Positions 5,628 to 14,391 of a DNA stretch of 34,213 bases are shown here, one piece after another (the first letter of the stretch is position 1; each line of letters starts with the position of its first letter). This DNA comes from Sphingobacterium thalpophilum. Lineage in GTDB: Bacteria; Bacteroidota; Bacteroidia; Sphingobacteriales; Sphingobacteriaceae. The stretch covers positions 1-34,213 of the forward strand of contig CAMCTU010000014.1 in NCBI GenBank assembly GCA_945878525.1, read 5' to 3'. The translations under genes and the position numbers were made by a program. The notes beneath the pieces are model-generated. The model was not told the DNA's origin. It made no database searches and saw nothing but the letters and a program-made list of their open reading frames with translations.

Positions 5628-6449
5628 ATGAGTATGAGTGAGAATAATTCTAATAACGCATCGGGCACAAACATTCTCGATAAGATTGTTCTAAAGAAAA
5701 AGGAAGAAATTAAAGCCGCTAAGCTTAAGAGAACAATTGAACAACTTAAACAGAGTGAATTGTTTTCACGGGAGTGTTATGTTTTGCGTAACTTTATGTT
5801 AGATCCTAAACGTACTGGCATCATTGCAGAGTTTAAACGACGTTCACCTTCTAAAGGAATAATAAATGATCATTCCTCTGTTCAGGAGGTAAGTAATGCT
5901 TATGCAGATTCTGGGGCTTCAGCGCTTTCGATCCTCACTGACCAGCACTTTTTTGGGGGCAAAGATGAGGATCTGCTTGAAGCAAGAAGGGTAAATAAGT
6001 TACCATTGTTGAGGAAGGACTTCATGCTTGATGAATACCAAGTCATTGAAGCTAAAGCATTGGGAGCGGATATTGTTTTACTGATTGCAGCTATTTTAAG
6101 TCCGGGAGAGATTCGTGAGCTTGCCAGATGCGCAAAAGATCTTGGTCTAAACGTTTTGCTGGAAGTCCATAATAAGGAAGAATTAGATCGTAGCATTTGT
6201 GATGATTTAGACGCAATCGGTGTAAATAATCGAAATCTGGGCGATTTTACTGTAACGGTCCAGCATTCTTTTGATCTTGTTAAATATATCCCATCCCGTT
6301 TTTTAAAAATTTCTGAAAGTGGTATCAGTAATCCTGAAACCATCAAGGAATTGGGCGAAGCAGGATTTGATGGCTTTTTGATTGGAGAGAATTTTATGAA
6401 AGAATCAGATCCTGGAAAAGCGATGAAGGAGTTTGTTTCAAAGCTTTAA
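5628..6449 (+). CDS. trpC: Indole-3-glycerol-phosphate synthase
   Basis: 273 residues, a single-domain TIM-barrel enzyme that closes the indole ring from CdRP. Family motifs are in order: NILDKIVLKKKEEI at the N-terminus, IIAEFKRRSPSKG with the catalytic lysines, LRKDFMLDEYQV, LEVHNKEELD, IGVNNRNLGDF, and ISESGISNP with the phosphate loop GFLIGENFM. Two starts are possible two codons apart (5628 or 5634); the first is used here. It is not fused to TrpF. It is the last trp gene here: the next gene has its own promoter box, and trpD, trpF, trpB and trpA are not in this window. Confidence 0.93.
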   Translation: MSMSENNSNNASGTNILDKIVLKKKEEIKAAKLKRTIEQLKQSELFSRECYVLRNFMLDPKRTGIIAEFKRRSPSKGIINDHSSVQEVSNAYADSGASALSILTDQHFFGGKDEDLLEARRVNKLPLLRKDFMLDEYQVIEAKALGADIVLLIAAILSPGEIRELARCAKDLGLNVLLEVHNKEELDRSICDDLDAIGVNNRNLGDFTVTVQHSFDLVKYIPSRFLKISESGISNPETIKELGEAGFDGFLIGENFMKESDPGKAMKEFVSKL

Positions 6450-6520
6450 TCCTATTTTTATCAGGATATCCATCGGTGTATTTTGACTGTCAACTTTTAA
6501 ATTACTCAGGTTCAAACGCT

Positions 6521-6528
6521 TATCTTTG
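6521..6528 (+). promoter_or_regulatory. Candidate -7 box of hflX
   Basis: TATCTTTG matches TAnnTTTG and lies 19 bp before the hflX ATG. No convincing -33 TTG is seen at the usual distance. Confidence 0.5.
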
Positions 6529-6547
6529 CAATTATTAATACATTTTA

Positions 6548-7735
6548 ATGCCCAGACAAAAATATTTTGATACAGCAGCGAAGCCGGAAAGAGCAGTTCT
6601 TGTTGGTATAATTACACCAGGAGAGACTGAAGAACAGACCCATGAGTATTTGGATGAACTCAAGTTTTTAGTTGAAACTGCCGGCGGAGAAACTCAAAAA
6701 GCATTTACACAAAGGATGCAGCGTCCAGATAGGGCAACATTTGTAGGAACCGGAAAGCTTGAAGAAATTAATGCCTATGTTAAATCTGAAGAAATTGATA
6801 TGGTCATTTTTGATGATGAACTTTCACCCTCACAACTCCGGAATATTGAAAACGAATTGCAGGTAAAAATACTTGACCGCAGTAACCTTATTCTTGATAT
6901 TTTCGCTAAAAGGGCACAAACCTCCCAGGCAAAAACTCAGGTGGAACTGGCTCAACTTCAATATTTACTCCCTCGCTTAACACGCTTGTGGACTCACCTT
7001 GAGCGGCAAAAAGGGGGTATAGGTATGCGTGGTCCGGGTGAAAGCCAGATCGAAACTGACCGTCGTTTAATTCTGAATAAAATATCCTTATTAAAAGAGA
7101 GGTTAAAAGAAATTGATAAGCAAAATCTTACCCAAAGAAAGAATCGTGCTCAGCTGGTTAGGGTTTCTCTGGTTGGTTATACCAACGTTGGTAAATCAAC
7201 AATCATGAATATGATTTCCAAATCGGAGGTGTTTGCAGAGAATAAACTTTTCGCTACTTTGGATACTACGGTTAGAAAAGTGGTTATTGAGAATTTGCCC
7301 TTTTTACTCTCAGATACTGTAGGCTTTATTCGAAAGTTACCTCATCATCTGATCGAATGTTTCAAATCAACACTTGACGAGGTTCGTGAAGCCGATATTT
7401 TAATTCATGTGGTGGATATTTCACATCCTAATTTTGAAGATCAAATCAATACAGTTAATGAAACCCTAAAAGAGATGGGTGCCATTGATAAAGAAGTAAT
7501 TACCGTTTTTAATAAGATTGATGCTTATAAGCCTGCAGATTTTGATCCGCAGGAAGAGTATCCCCCACTCACGCTTTCTGATTTTAAAAACAGCTGGATG
7601 AGTAAGGACAGAAATCCTGCGATATTCATATCTGCTTTGAACAAAGAAAATATTGAAGAATTCAGGTTATTGCTCTATGAAAAAGTAAAGGCGATTCATA
7701 CCGTTCGATACCCATATGATAAATTGCTTTATTGA
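6548..7735 (+). CDS. hflX: Ribosome-associated GTPase HflX
   Basis: 395 residues. HflX binds the 50S subunit and splits stalled ribosomes under stress, powered by GTP. The N-terminal HflX domain contains FVGTGKLEEI and FDDELSPSQLRNIE. The glycine-rich linker GGIGMRGPGESQIETDRR (about 156-173) is diagnostic. The G domain has the P-loop GYTNVGKST (210-218), G3 in DTVGFIRKLP (256-265) and G4 NKID (322-325). It is followed 74 bp later by rbfA, another ribosome factor, in the same direction. Confidence 0.95.
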   Translation: MPRQKYFDTAAKPERAVLVGIITPGETEEQTHEYLDELKFLVETAGGETQKAFTQRMQRPDRATFVGTGKLEEINAYVKSEEIDMVIFDDELSPSQLRNIENELQVKILDRSNLILDIFAKRAQTSQAKTQVELAQLQYLLPRLTRLWTHLERQKGGIGMRGPGESQIETDRRLILNKISLLKERLKEIDKQNLTQRKNRAQLVRVSLVGYTNVGKSTIMNMISKSEVFAENKLFATLDTTVRKVVIENLPFLLSDTVGFIRKLPHHLIECFKSTLDEVREADILIHVVDISHPNFEDQINTVNETLKEMGAIDKEVITVFNKIDAYKPADFDPQEEYPPLTLSDFKNSWMSKDRNPAIFISALNKENIEEFRLLLYEKVKAIHTVRYPYDKLLY

Positions 7736-7809
7736 TCAATATGATTCAATTAATTAGAACCGAAAAATTCATATTGTTTTATTTTTTAACCTTTTCTAAT
7801 CCCTAAAAA

Positions 7810-8202
7810 ATGGAATCTAAACGTCAACAGAAGTTTGCAGGAGTTATTCAGAAAGATCTGGCAGAGATATTTCAGCGGGAGGTATTGAATTTTTTACCAA
7901 ATATAATGGTAACAATAACCAAAGTTAGAGTTTCACCTGACCTTGCTATCGCCAGGATTTATTTGAGTTTTTTTAACAGCAATAACAATTCATTGGCCTT
8001 AAATACAATTAAATCTCATTCGAATGAGATCAGGTATAAATTAGGTAATCGTATTAAGGATCAGGTTCGTGTAGTTCCACATCTTGAATTTTTTCTTGAT
8101 GATACCAGTGAATATGTTGAAAAGATGGATAAGTTATTTGAAAAGATTAGTAAAGAGCCCCGGCAGCCTGAAGAACCAGGATATGATGATTTACTGAAAT
8201 GA
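7810..8202 (+). CDS. rbfA: Ribosome-binding factor A
   Basis: 130 residues, a KH-fold protein that binds immature 30S subunits and helps 16S rRNA 5'-end maturation. It begins ESKRQQKFAGVIQKDLAEIFQ and contains ITKVRVSPDLAIARIYLSFF and RYKLGNRIKDQVRVVPHLEFFLDDTSEY, the standard RbfA blocks. The stop overlaps the next start in an ATGA junction, so the downstream membrane-protein gene is probably translationally coupled. The C-terminal tail is short and acidic/proline-containing. Confidence 0.93.
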   Translation: MESKRQQKFAGVIQKDLAEIFQREVLNFLPNIMVTITKVRVSPDLAIARIYLSFFNSNNNSLALNTIKSHSNEIRYKLGNRIKDQVRVVPHLEFFLDDTSEYVEKMDKLFEKISKEPRQPEEPGYDDLLK

Positions 8203-8828
8203 GAACAATTCGTGAACCAGTAAATTTTTACACACATGTCATTCCGGCGGTTTTGGCCATACCCGGAACTTTTTTACTCCTCAACAGGGCTGATTTACCA
8301 ATCGAGTTTACAGCAGCCTGGGTTTATGGAATCTGTACAATAGTTCTTTTTGGAATAAGTTCAATATATCATAGTTATCCTAATACGGAGGCTGAGGTAA
8401 GATTCTGGCAAAAGATTGACCATTGTTGTATTTACCTCATGATCGCAGGATCCTATACTCCAACTGCACTGCTTGTATTTGATGGATTTACACGTTGGTC
8501 TTTATTTGGTATGATTTGGTTTATTGCAATGGCTGGATGTACTCTGAAAATTTTTAACCGCCTACAGCATAAGGGACTTTCTCTGGGGATTTACATCGCA
8601 ATGGGCGCACTGATTGTTCCTTTGATGAATGAAATGGCAGAAAAATTGTCTTTGTCAGCTATTGGCTGGATGCTTCTTGGTGGTGTATTCTACATTGTGG
8701 GTACCATTTTCTATTATAAGGATAAACAAATCGGAAAAAACATTCACAGTCACGAGATTTGGCATCTATTTGTTGTAGCCGGCGCGTTATCACATTACAT
8801 TTATAATTTTCGCTATCTTTTCACGTAA
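8199..8828 (+). CDS. Hemolysin III / PAQR family membrane protein
   Basis: 209 residues with seven predicted membrane spans. The PAQR metal-site signature is complete: E-P-V-N-x-x-T-H near the start (Glu6, His13), S-x-x-x-H at SSIYHS (His58), D-H at 74-75 in KIDHCC, and H-x-x-x-H at 185-189 (HEIWH) with His199. Members bind zinc in the membrane, and eukaryotic relatives are receptors or ceramidases. The bacterial role is unsettled despite the haemolysin name. The start overlaps the rbfA stop by four bases. Confidence 0.9.
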   Translation: MRTIREPVNFYTHVIPAVLAIPGTFLLLNRADLPIEFTAAWVYGICTIVLFGISSIYHSYPNTEAEVRFWQKIDHCCIYLMIAGSYTPTALLVFDGFTRWSLFGMIWFIAMAGCTLKIFNRLQHKGLSLGIYIAMGALIVPLMNEMAEKLSLSAIGWMLLGGVFYIVGTIFYYKDKQIGKNIHSHEIWHLFVVAGALSHYIYNFRYLFT

Positions 8829-8918
8829 GTAAATTTAGTTTTGCTGTTCTTTTTGTTGTTTGAAACATTTTACTTCTGATTTAGTAATCATTTCTTCGTT
8901 TTTTCTTTAAATTTAAAT

Positions 8919-9578
8919 ATGTCTTTTAATTTGATATTAGGTTTTTTCATGATTCTGACATCGTTATTCAATGATGATCAGCCAGTATTCAGGGGGAAAA
9001 ATTTAAGCACATTTATTTACAATGTTTTAATCTATCCTGAGTATTCACTCGCCAATTGTCTTCAGGGTACAGTTAGTATAAGTTTCAAACTCAACAAAGA
9101 GGGACGAATATATCATTCAGAAGTTCAGAGAGGCTTCGGTACAGATCTTGATCTCGAGGCATTACGTGTAGTTCGTCTGACTTCCGGAAAATGGATAGTA
9201 CCTGCGGGTTACGATACTCTAGTTTCTATGATTTTACCCGTAAATTTTACACTTCGTGATATTAAATGTGATCAGGTTTCCAAGGATGAAATCAGTGCGG
9301 CGATTAATGCTTATCAGGCTAGAAGAGGAATGAGTGAAGTGATTTTTAACTATTATGACAAGAAAGTTTCCGGAGTTAATGATGAAGCTGGCGAAATTAG
9401 GATGCAGGCACTTAAGTACCAGTTAGGATATGATGAAAAATTCATTGACCGCTTGTTAAAGCAGGCACAGCGTAAGCTAAAGCAGGAGGATTTTGAGGGT
9501 GCATGCGAAGACTTTCAGACTATCAGAAAGCTGGGTAGCGATAAGTCGGCATCCTACATTATGCAGAATTGCAAATAA
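8919..9578 (+). CDS. TonB C-terminal-domain protein with TPR-like tail
   Basis: 219 residues. After a hydrophobic N-terminus (about 1-17, signal or anchor), residues about 35-110 match the TonB C-terminal fold: YPEYSLANCLQGTVSISFKLNKEG, then EALRVVRLTSGKWIVPAG and ILPVNFTL. The C-terminal part ends with a helix pair (DFEGACEDFQTIRKLGS..A) resembling a tetratricopeptide unit. It lacks the long Pro-rich periplasm-spanning linker of true TonB, and no exbB/exbD are nearby. It is more likely a periplasmic protein that borrowed the TonB_C fold than an energy transducer. Function unknown. Confidence 0.75.
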   Translation: MSFNLILGFFMILTSLFNDDQPVFRGKNLSTFIYNVLIYPEYSLANCLQGTVSISFKLNKEGRIYHSEVQRGFGTDLDLEALRVVRLTSGKWIVPAGYDTLVSMILPVNFTLRDIKCDQVSKDEISAAINAYQARRGMSEVIFNYYDKKVSGVNDEAGEIRMQALKYQLGYDEKFIDRLLKQAQRKLKQEDFEGACEDFQTIRKLGSDKSASYIMQNCK

Positions 9579-9600
9579 TCCCGCACTGGAAAAATAGAAT

Positions 9601-9897
9601 ATGCGAGAAAGATTAACGTCATTCAATAATCCAGCAATAAATAAGGCCTTATTAATTGTCAGTATCATTATAAGTGTTTATTGGTGGTCAGCAAAATCTT
9701 TAAATGTTTATAAATATGCCTTTTTAGGGGCTATTTTTGAGTTGTTATGGCTTCTGATGATAGCCGCTGTTTTTATCGGACCGGTGATTTCCATTTTGTT
9801 ATTTGTGAGAGATAAGTACAACGCGCGTTCATTAGTATTATATGCCTTTTTATTTCAAGTTGTTGCTTTGTGCATGCTTATTTTTTTTAATGATTAG
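9601..9897 (+). CDS. Small three-helix membrane protein
   Basis: 98 residues, not recognised. Hydrophobic segments are at about 15-28, 38-65 (possibly two helices) and 78-96. No motif or conserved charged residue suggests a function. It lies 22 bp after the TonB_C gene and 21 bp before aat in the same direction, which supports it being a real gene within an operon. Confidence 0.6.
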   Translation: MRERLTSFNNPAINKALLIVSIIISVYWWSAKSLNVYKYAFLGAIFELLWLLMIAAVFIGPVISILLFVRDKYNARSLVLYAFLFQVVALCMLIFFND

Positions 9898-9918
9898 TTC
9901 AAGCAATAGCCAAAAAGA

Positions 9919-10554
9919 ATGGTTTTTGAATTATCTGTAGATAAGATCTGGTTCCCTGAGGCTGAACTTGCAGATGAAGATGGTCTACTTGCAATTGGTG
10001 GAGATTTATCTGTTCAACGACTATTACTAGCTTATCGGAATGCGATTTTTCCATGGTTCTCTGAGGGTGATCCCATTCTATGGTATGCTCCAAATGAGCG
10101 ATTCGTTTTATTTCCTGAAAAATTAAAGGTGTCTTCATCCATGCAGAAGATTTTACGATCTGGTAATTTCAAAATTTCATGTGATCAGGCTTTTTCAGAG
10201 GTGATAAATGCCTGTGCTGAGTCAAAGAGGAAAGGGCAGGAAGGAACATGGATTACTGACACGATGAAAGCAGCTTATATTCAATTATTTGACCTTGGTT
10301 TTGCTCATTCTATTGAAGTATGGGAAAATAATCTTTTAGTAGGAGGCTTATATGGAGTTCAAATTAATCATGTATTTTGTGGAGAAAGCATGTTTGCCAG
10401 TGTCAGTAATGCATCAAAATTGGCAATGATACATTTATGCCGGTCTTTTAATTTTAAGCTGATAGATTGTCAGGTTTACACCAGCCATCTCGATAGCTTA
10501 GGAGCTCAATTTATTAGCTTAGAAGATTATCTTGTCTTTCTGAGTGAAAACTGA
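9919..10554 (+). CDS. aat: Leucyl/phenylalanyl-tRNA-protein transferase
   Basis: 211 residues. Aat transfers Leu or Phe from aminoacyl-tRNA onto N-terminal Lys/Arg of proteins, making them targets for ClpS/ClpAP (N-degron pathway). It shows the family pattern: IWFPEAELADEDGLLAIGG, RNAIFPWFSEGDPILWY, EGTWITDTM, and the core GGLYGVQINHVFCGESMF followed by NASKLAM and CQVYTSHLDSLGA. The length is normal for the family. It uses Leu-tRNA, and tRNA(Leu)-like RNAs occur 9 kb away, but nothing in the sequence links the two. Confidence 0.94.
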   Translation: MVFELSVDKIWFPEAELADEDGLLAIGGDLSVQRLLLAYRNAIFPWFSEGDPILWYAPNERFVLFPEKLKVSSSMQKILRSGNFKISCDQAFSEVINACAESKRKGQEGTWITDTMKAAYIQLFDLGFAHSIEVWENNLLVGGLYGVQINHVFCGESMFASVSNASKLAMIHLCRSFNFKLIDCQVYTSHLDSLGAQFISLEDYLVFLSEN

Positions 10555-10635
10555 TTCCATTTGGAATGGAACATGAATGTTAAATATTAAACTTTATATG
10601 AAGGTTGTTTCATCATTTCAATTTTAGAAATCAAA

Positions 10636-11256
10636 ATGCAATTACCTTATTATATCGATCTTATAGGAACACTTGTATTTGCTATATCGGGTGCATTGGC
10701 AGCATCAGATAAAAACATGTATCGCGATATTTTTGGCGTTACTTTTACAGGATTTGTTACGGCTGTAGGTGGGGGTACTCTTAGAGACATGATTCTGGGT
10801 ATCAGACCAACCTGGGTAGTTGATGGTAATTACCTGATTGCAATAACCATTGGGGTGATAATTGCAATATCTTTTAAGTATTATATTCTTAAATACCGTC
10901 GAACTTTCTTCCTGTTTGATACTTTAGGTATTGCACTCTATACAGTGGTGGGAGTACAGAAAGCCTTGCTATTTGATGTAGCACCATTAGCAGCGATTAT
11001 TATGGGTATGTTTTCAGCAGTTATGGGTGGTGTGATCCGGGATACTTTGATCAATGAAGTGCCACTTATTTTCAAAAAAGAAATTTATGCCACCGCATGC
11101 TTGTCGGGTGCATCAGTTTTCGTATTATTAAAACTTTTTCATGTAGACGACAATATGAATTCATTTATAAGTGTCGGTGTGATTATTTTAATAAGGACCT
11201 TTGCAGTAAAATATCAGCTTACTCTCCCCAAAGTTGGTTCAAAAAAATCAGTTTAA
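10636..11256 (+). CDS. TRIC-type (UPF0126, YicG-like) membrane channel protein
   Basis: 206 residues with seven helices formed by an internal duplication. The first half has ISGALAASDKNMYRDIFGV and TAVGGGTLRDMILG. The second half has GMFSAVMGGVIRDTLINEVP followed by KKEIYATA. The paired GGG/GG-x-x-RD loops are the hallmark of bacterial trimeric cation channels (UPF0126). The physiological ion is not clear from sequence. The last nine bases overlap the end of the SNF2 helicase gene on the other strand. Confidence 0.88.
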   Translation: MQLPYYIDLIGTLVFAISGALAASDKNMYRDIFGVTFTGFVTAVGGGTLRDMILGIRPTWVVDGNYLIAITIGVIIAISFKYYILKYRRTFFLFDTLGIALYTVVGVQKALLFDVAPLAAIIMGMFSAVMGGVIRDTLINEVPLIFKKEIYATACLSGASVFVLLKLFHVDDNMNSFISVGVIILIRTFAVKYQLTLPKVGSKKSV

Positions 11257-14148
11257 GATTTCCTGAATATCTTTTACGTTTAACGATTTTACGAAACTCT
11301 CCTCAGTTGTAATGAGAGATTCAGCCACTTTGCGTTTCCTGTTCTGTAAGGCAAGGATTTTTTCTTCTACAGTATCCTTTGTTATAAATTTGTAAATAAA
11401 TACATTTTTATTCTGGCCAATACGATGCGTCCGGTCAATTGCCTGCTGTTCCACAGCCGGGTTCCACCAGGGATCTAAGATAAAAACATAATCTGCCTCG
11501 GTCAGGTTAAGTCCTACTCCGCCTGCTTTAATTGAAATCAGAAAGAGCTTTATATTTTTATCAGATTGGAATTTCTTGACGACCTCACCGCGTTTGGATG
11601 TCGCCCCATCAAGATAAGAGAATGGGATATTCTTTGAGTCAAAATATCTTCGATAGATGTCAAGATGCTTAACAAACTGTGAGAAAACAAGCACTTTATG
11701 CCCTCTGGAAAGCACGTTTTCAAGAGTGTGAATTACATTTTCAAATTTTCCCGAATCACCTTCATATCCATCATCGATCATTTGAGGATGATTGGCAATT
11801 TGTCTCAATTTAGTAAGTCCTTGTAATACCTGAATTTGAGATTTTTTGAATGAACCATCTTCCAGATTTAACAGGAGTACATTACGATATTCTGATTTGA
11901 TTTTCTCATAATACTCTTTCTGTTCTTCACTCATCTGGCAATAGAATAGGTTTTCAGTCTTTGGAGGTAATTCTGTAGCTACCTGTGATTTTGTACGTCG
12001 CAATACAAAAGGTTTAATCAGGGCTTGCAACCTGGCGGCCTTTTCTTCATCCTTTTTCTTTTCTATGGGAATTACAAACTCTGAATAAAACAAGCTCTGA
12101 CTTCCTAATAAGCCCGGATTAATAAATGACATTTGGGTCCATAGATCATTCACTGTATTTTCTACAGGAGTTCCGCTCAATATTAATTTTTGCCTTGATT
12201 TTAGAGATTTAACAGCTTTAAATGATTTTGAAGATGGATTTTTTATATTCTGGCTTTCATCCAGAATAATGTAATTAAAGTAGAAAGTTTTCAATGACTC
12301 AATATCCACCCTACATATTCCATAGGTTGTGAAAACGATATCAAAGGCTGTGAACCTCTCTACATCTTTGTTGCGAAAGCTTCCTGTATGAACATGAATT
12401 TTGAGTTTTGGCGCGAACTTTTTAGCTTCATTGAGCCAATTATAAATCAATGATGTTGGCATTATGATAAGAGAGGTAGTAAGTACACCTTCCTCCTGAT
12501 TATCTTCCTTAATCTTTTGCAACAAGGCAAGAGTTTGTACCGTCTTTCCGAGGCCCATATCATCGGCCAGGCAGCCACCAAAATTATATTTTTTCAAAAA
12601 GTGAAACCAGTTATAGCCTGCTTTTTGGTAGGGGCGCAATTCGCCATTGAATGCTTTAGGGACGTCAAATTGTTCGATCTCTTCAAAATCAGCTAGTTTT
12701 TGAAGCTTTCTGTCCATAGTAACAGTAGCCAGGTCGCTATTACTAAATTCATTGACTAGTCCGATATGATATTTCTTTAGTTTAAGTTGCTTTCCTGATT
12801 CAGTGAATTGAAGCAGGTTGCTGTATTGTGCAAACCATTCTTCTGGAATCACAGCAATTTCACCTGATGGCAATTTGAACTCACTTATTCTATTTAAGAT
12901 ATGATTTTTGAGATCCACAAAAGGAATCTGATAAGGTCCGAAATGAACTACAGCATGAATATCAAACCAGTCGTTATTCTCACGGATTTCAAGATCTAGT
13001 TTGCTTCTTCCGATCAAATATTTTCTAGAACCTTCAGTTTGTTCAAATGAAAAGCCTTTTTCATTCAACTCATCGTGATGTTTATTTAGCCAGTTAATGA
13101 CGCTTAATTGAGATAATTCCGCGTCCTGAATCATGGTTTCCTGATTATTAACATTCAGTAAAAGAGATCCTTCAGAGCTTAGTCCAAGTTCCTGAAGAAT
13201 ATTAATTTTATTTTTCTCCCAGCTCAAAGAGCGTTTTATTCTATGAAATACATAGTCATTCTCCTTTTTTTCCATTCTGACGTTTACTCTTCTTTCACTA
13301 CCGGCAGGAAAGATATATTCCCCGTACTTGAAATAAAGTTGAAGCAAAGGAGCTTTGATCCCTGAATGAATTAATTTCAGAATAGGTATAGCTTCAAATT
13401 TCTCTGTACGAATTTCAAAACCCTCAGCATATACAGCATGTTTTTCAATCAAAGGAGCCACAAATTTTTCAAAATATGTTGTTTCTGATGATTTTGGAAT
13501 TGATATAAAACGCTTATTCAGGAATGGAAACAGTTTTTTCCCCTCTACATCTTCCTCAAAATAGTAAAGTACATCCTCGAGCAACAGCCATGCAGGATAA
13601 TTACAAATAATTTGTGCTTCCTTAAACATAAACTCTATTCGCTGCCCCTGAAATTTAATCGTTGGAAAATATCTGGTTTCAATCACATTTCTCCTAAAAT
13701 GAAATAAAACAGAAGCTGGTTCTGATGCCACGATCAGCTTACGCTCAACCGGCCAGCCTTCCTTACTCATTTGGAATAAGCCTTTGTCTCCAATAAGTTT
13801 TAGAGCCTCAACAAGTTTTTTTTCAATTTTTGGCCGTATAACTTCGTATATTTTTTCGCTAAAAATTGTCCTGAAGTATTCAACCGGTCGTATTGCTTTT
13901 TTGTGAAAGCGCTTTATGATGTGACTTTGTTCGATTTCTTCAAGAAGCTTGATTAGCTTTAAATCAGTTTCATCTAAAATTGACGAGAATTCTTCTGCAG
14001 TGGTAGTGAATAAACGCTGATAGGTGAGGGAAAATCCATCATCGGAATTTAATTGTACAACGTGTGGTTCAATGAGATATCCAAGAAAATCATGCTTGCA
14101 TATCGAGTATACAATTTTGCACGGTTTATTACTGTCAACTCTCAACAT
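11248..14148 (-). CDS. SNF2-family DNA helicase/ATPase
   Basis: 966 residues. The C-terminal half is a complete Swi2/Snf2 motor: Walker A in ADDMGLGKTVQTLALLQ (about 530), Walker B variant DESQNIKN (about 630), LSGTPVENTVNDLW, then the helicase-C lobe with VLVFSQFVKHLDIY, ISIKAGGVGLNLTEAD, DPWWNPAVEQQAIDRTHRIGQ and FITKDTVEEKI. These ATPases translocate on duplex DNA and displace bound proteins; RapA is the best-known bacterial relative. The N-terminal 500 residues have no zinc-binding SWIM cluster that I can see and no recognised catalytic motif. It stands alone, transcribed toward the TRIC gene, and the two 3' ends overlap. Its exact role is unknown. Confidence 0.92.
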   Translation of the reverse strand: MLRVDSNKPCKIVYSICKHDFLGYLIEPHVVQLNSDDGFSLTYQRLFTTTAEEFSSILDETDLKLIKLLEEIEQSHIIKRFHKKAIRPVEYFRTIFSEKIYEVIRPKIEKKLVEALKLIGDKGLFQMSKEGWPVERKLIVASEPASVLFHFRRNVIETRYFPTIKFQGQRIEFMFKEAQIICNYPAWLLLEDVLYYFEEDVEGKKLFPFLNKRFISIPKSSETTYFEKFVAPLIEKHAVYAEGFEIRTEKFEAIPILKLIHSGIKAPLLQLYFKYGEYIFPAGSERRVNVRMEKKENDYVFHRIKRSLSWEKNKINILQELGLSSEGSLLLNVNNQETMIQDAELSQLSVINWLNKHHDELNEKGFSFEQTEGSRKYLIGRSKLDLEIRENNDWFDIHAVVHFGPYQIPFVDLKNHILNRISEFKLPSGEIAVIPEEWFAQYSNLLQFTESGKQLKLKKYHIGLVNEFSNSDLATVTMDRKLQKLADFEEIEQFDVPKAFNGELRPYQKAGYNWFHFLKKYNFGGCLADDMGLGKTVQTLALLQKIKEDNQEEGVLTTSLIIMPTSLIYNWLNEAKKFAPKLKIHVHTGSFRNKDVERFTAFDIVFTTYGICRVDIESLKTFYFNYIILDESQNIKNPSSKSFKAVKSLKSRQKLILSGTPVENTVNDLWTQMSFINPGLLGSQSLFYSEFVIPIEKKKDEEKAARLQALIKPFVLRRTKSQVATELPPKTENLFYCQMSEEQKEYYEKIKSEYRNVLLLNLEDGSFKKSQIQVLQGLTKLRQIANHPQMIDDGYEGDSGKFENVIHTLENVLSRGHKVLVFSQFVKHLDIYRRYFDSKNIPFSYLDGATSKRGEVVKKFQSDKNIKLFLISIKAGGVGLNLTEADYVFILDPWWNPAVEQQAIDRTHRIGQNKNVFIYKFITKDTVEEKILALQNRKRKVAESLITTEESFVKSLNVKDIQEILN

Positions 14149-14391
14149 AACTTATTCGAAAAATATAAGAAAGCTGACTATTAAAAAAATCTAAATCTAT
14201 ATAGAATTTTCATTTTTACACGGAATTCCTCAACAAATATGAAATTTTGATAGAGGATTAATTATTTCAAAAATTTCACAAAAAATAGCCCATAAGAGTT
14301 GGATTAATTGCCAATATTGAAATCTTAGGAGTAAGAATTGCAAATGTTTCAACCCTATGGATGGGCTTAAAAGAATAAACTGTAATAGGAA

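Noticed and set aside
9919-10554. Functional link between aat and the tRNA(Leu)-like RNAs
   Set aside because: Aat uses Leu-tRNA, but the two loci are 9 kb apart with unrelated genes between, and the RNA lacks CCA and the usual discriminator A for charging. No sequence evidence connects them.
10555-10575. Hairpin after aat (TTCCAT/ATGGAA)
   Set aside because: A short stem without a U-tract, so not supported as a terminator.
14289-14365. Possible dapF terminator (GCCCAT..ATGGGC)
   Set aside because: A 6-bp stem with about 65 bases between the arms and no adjacent T-run on the relevant strand is too weak to call.
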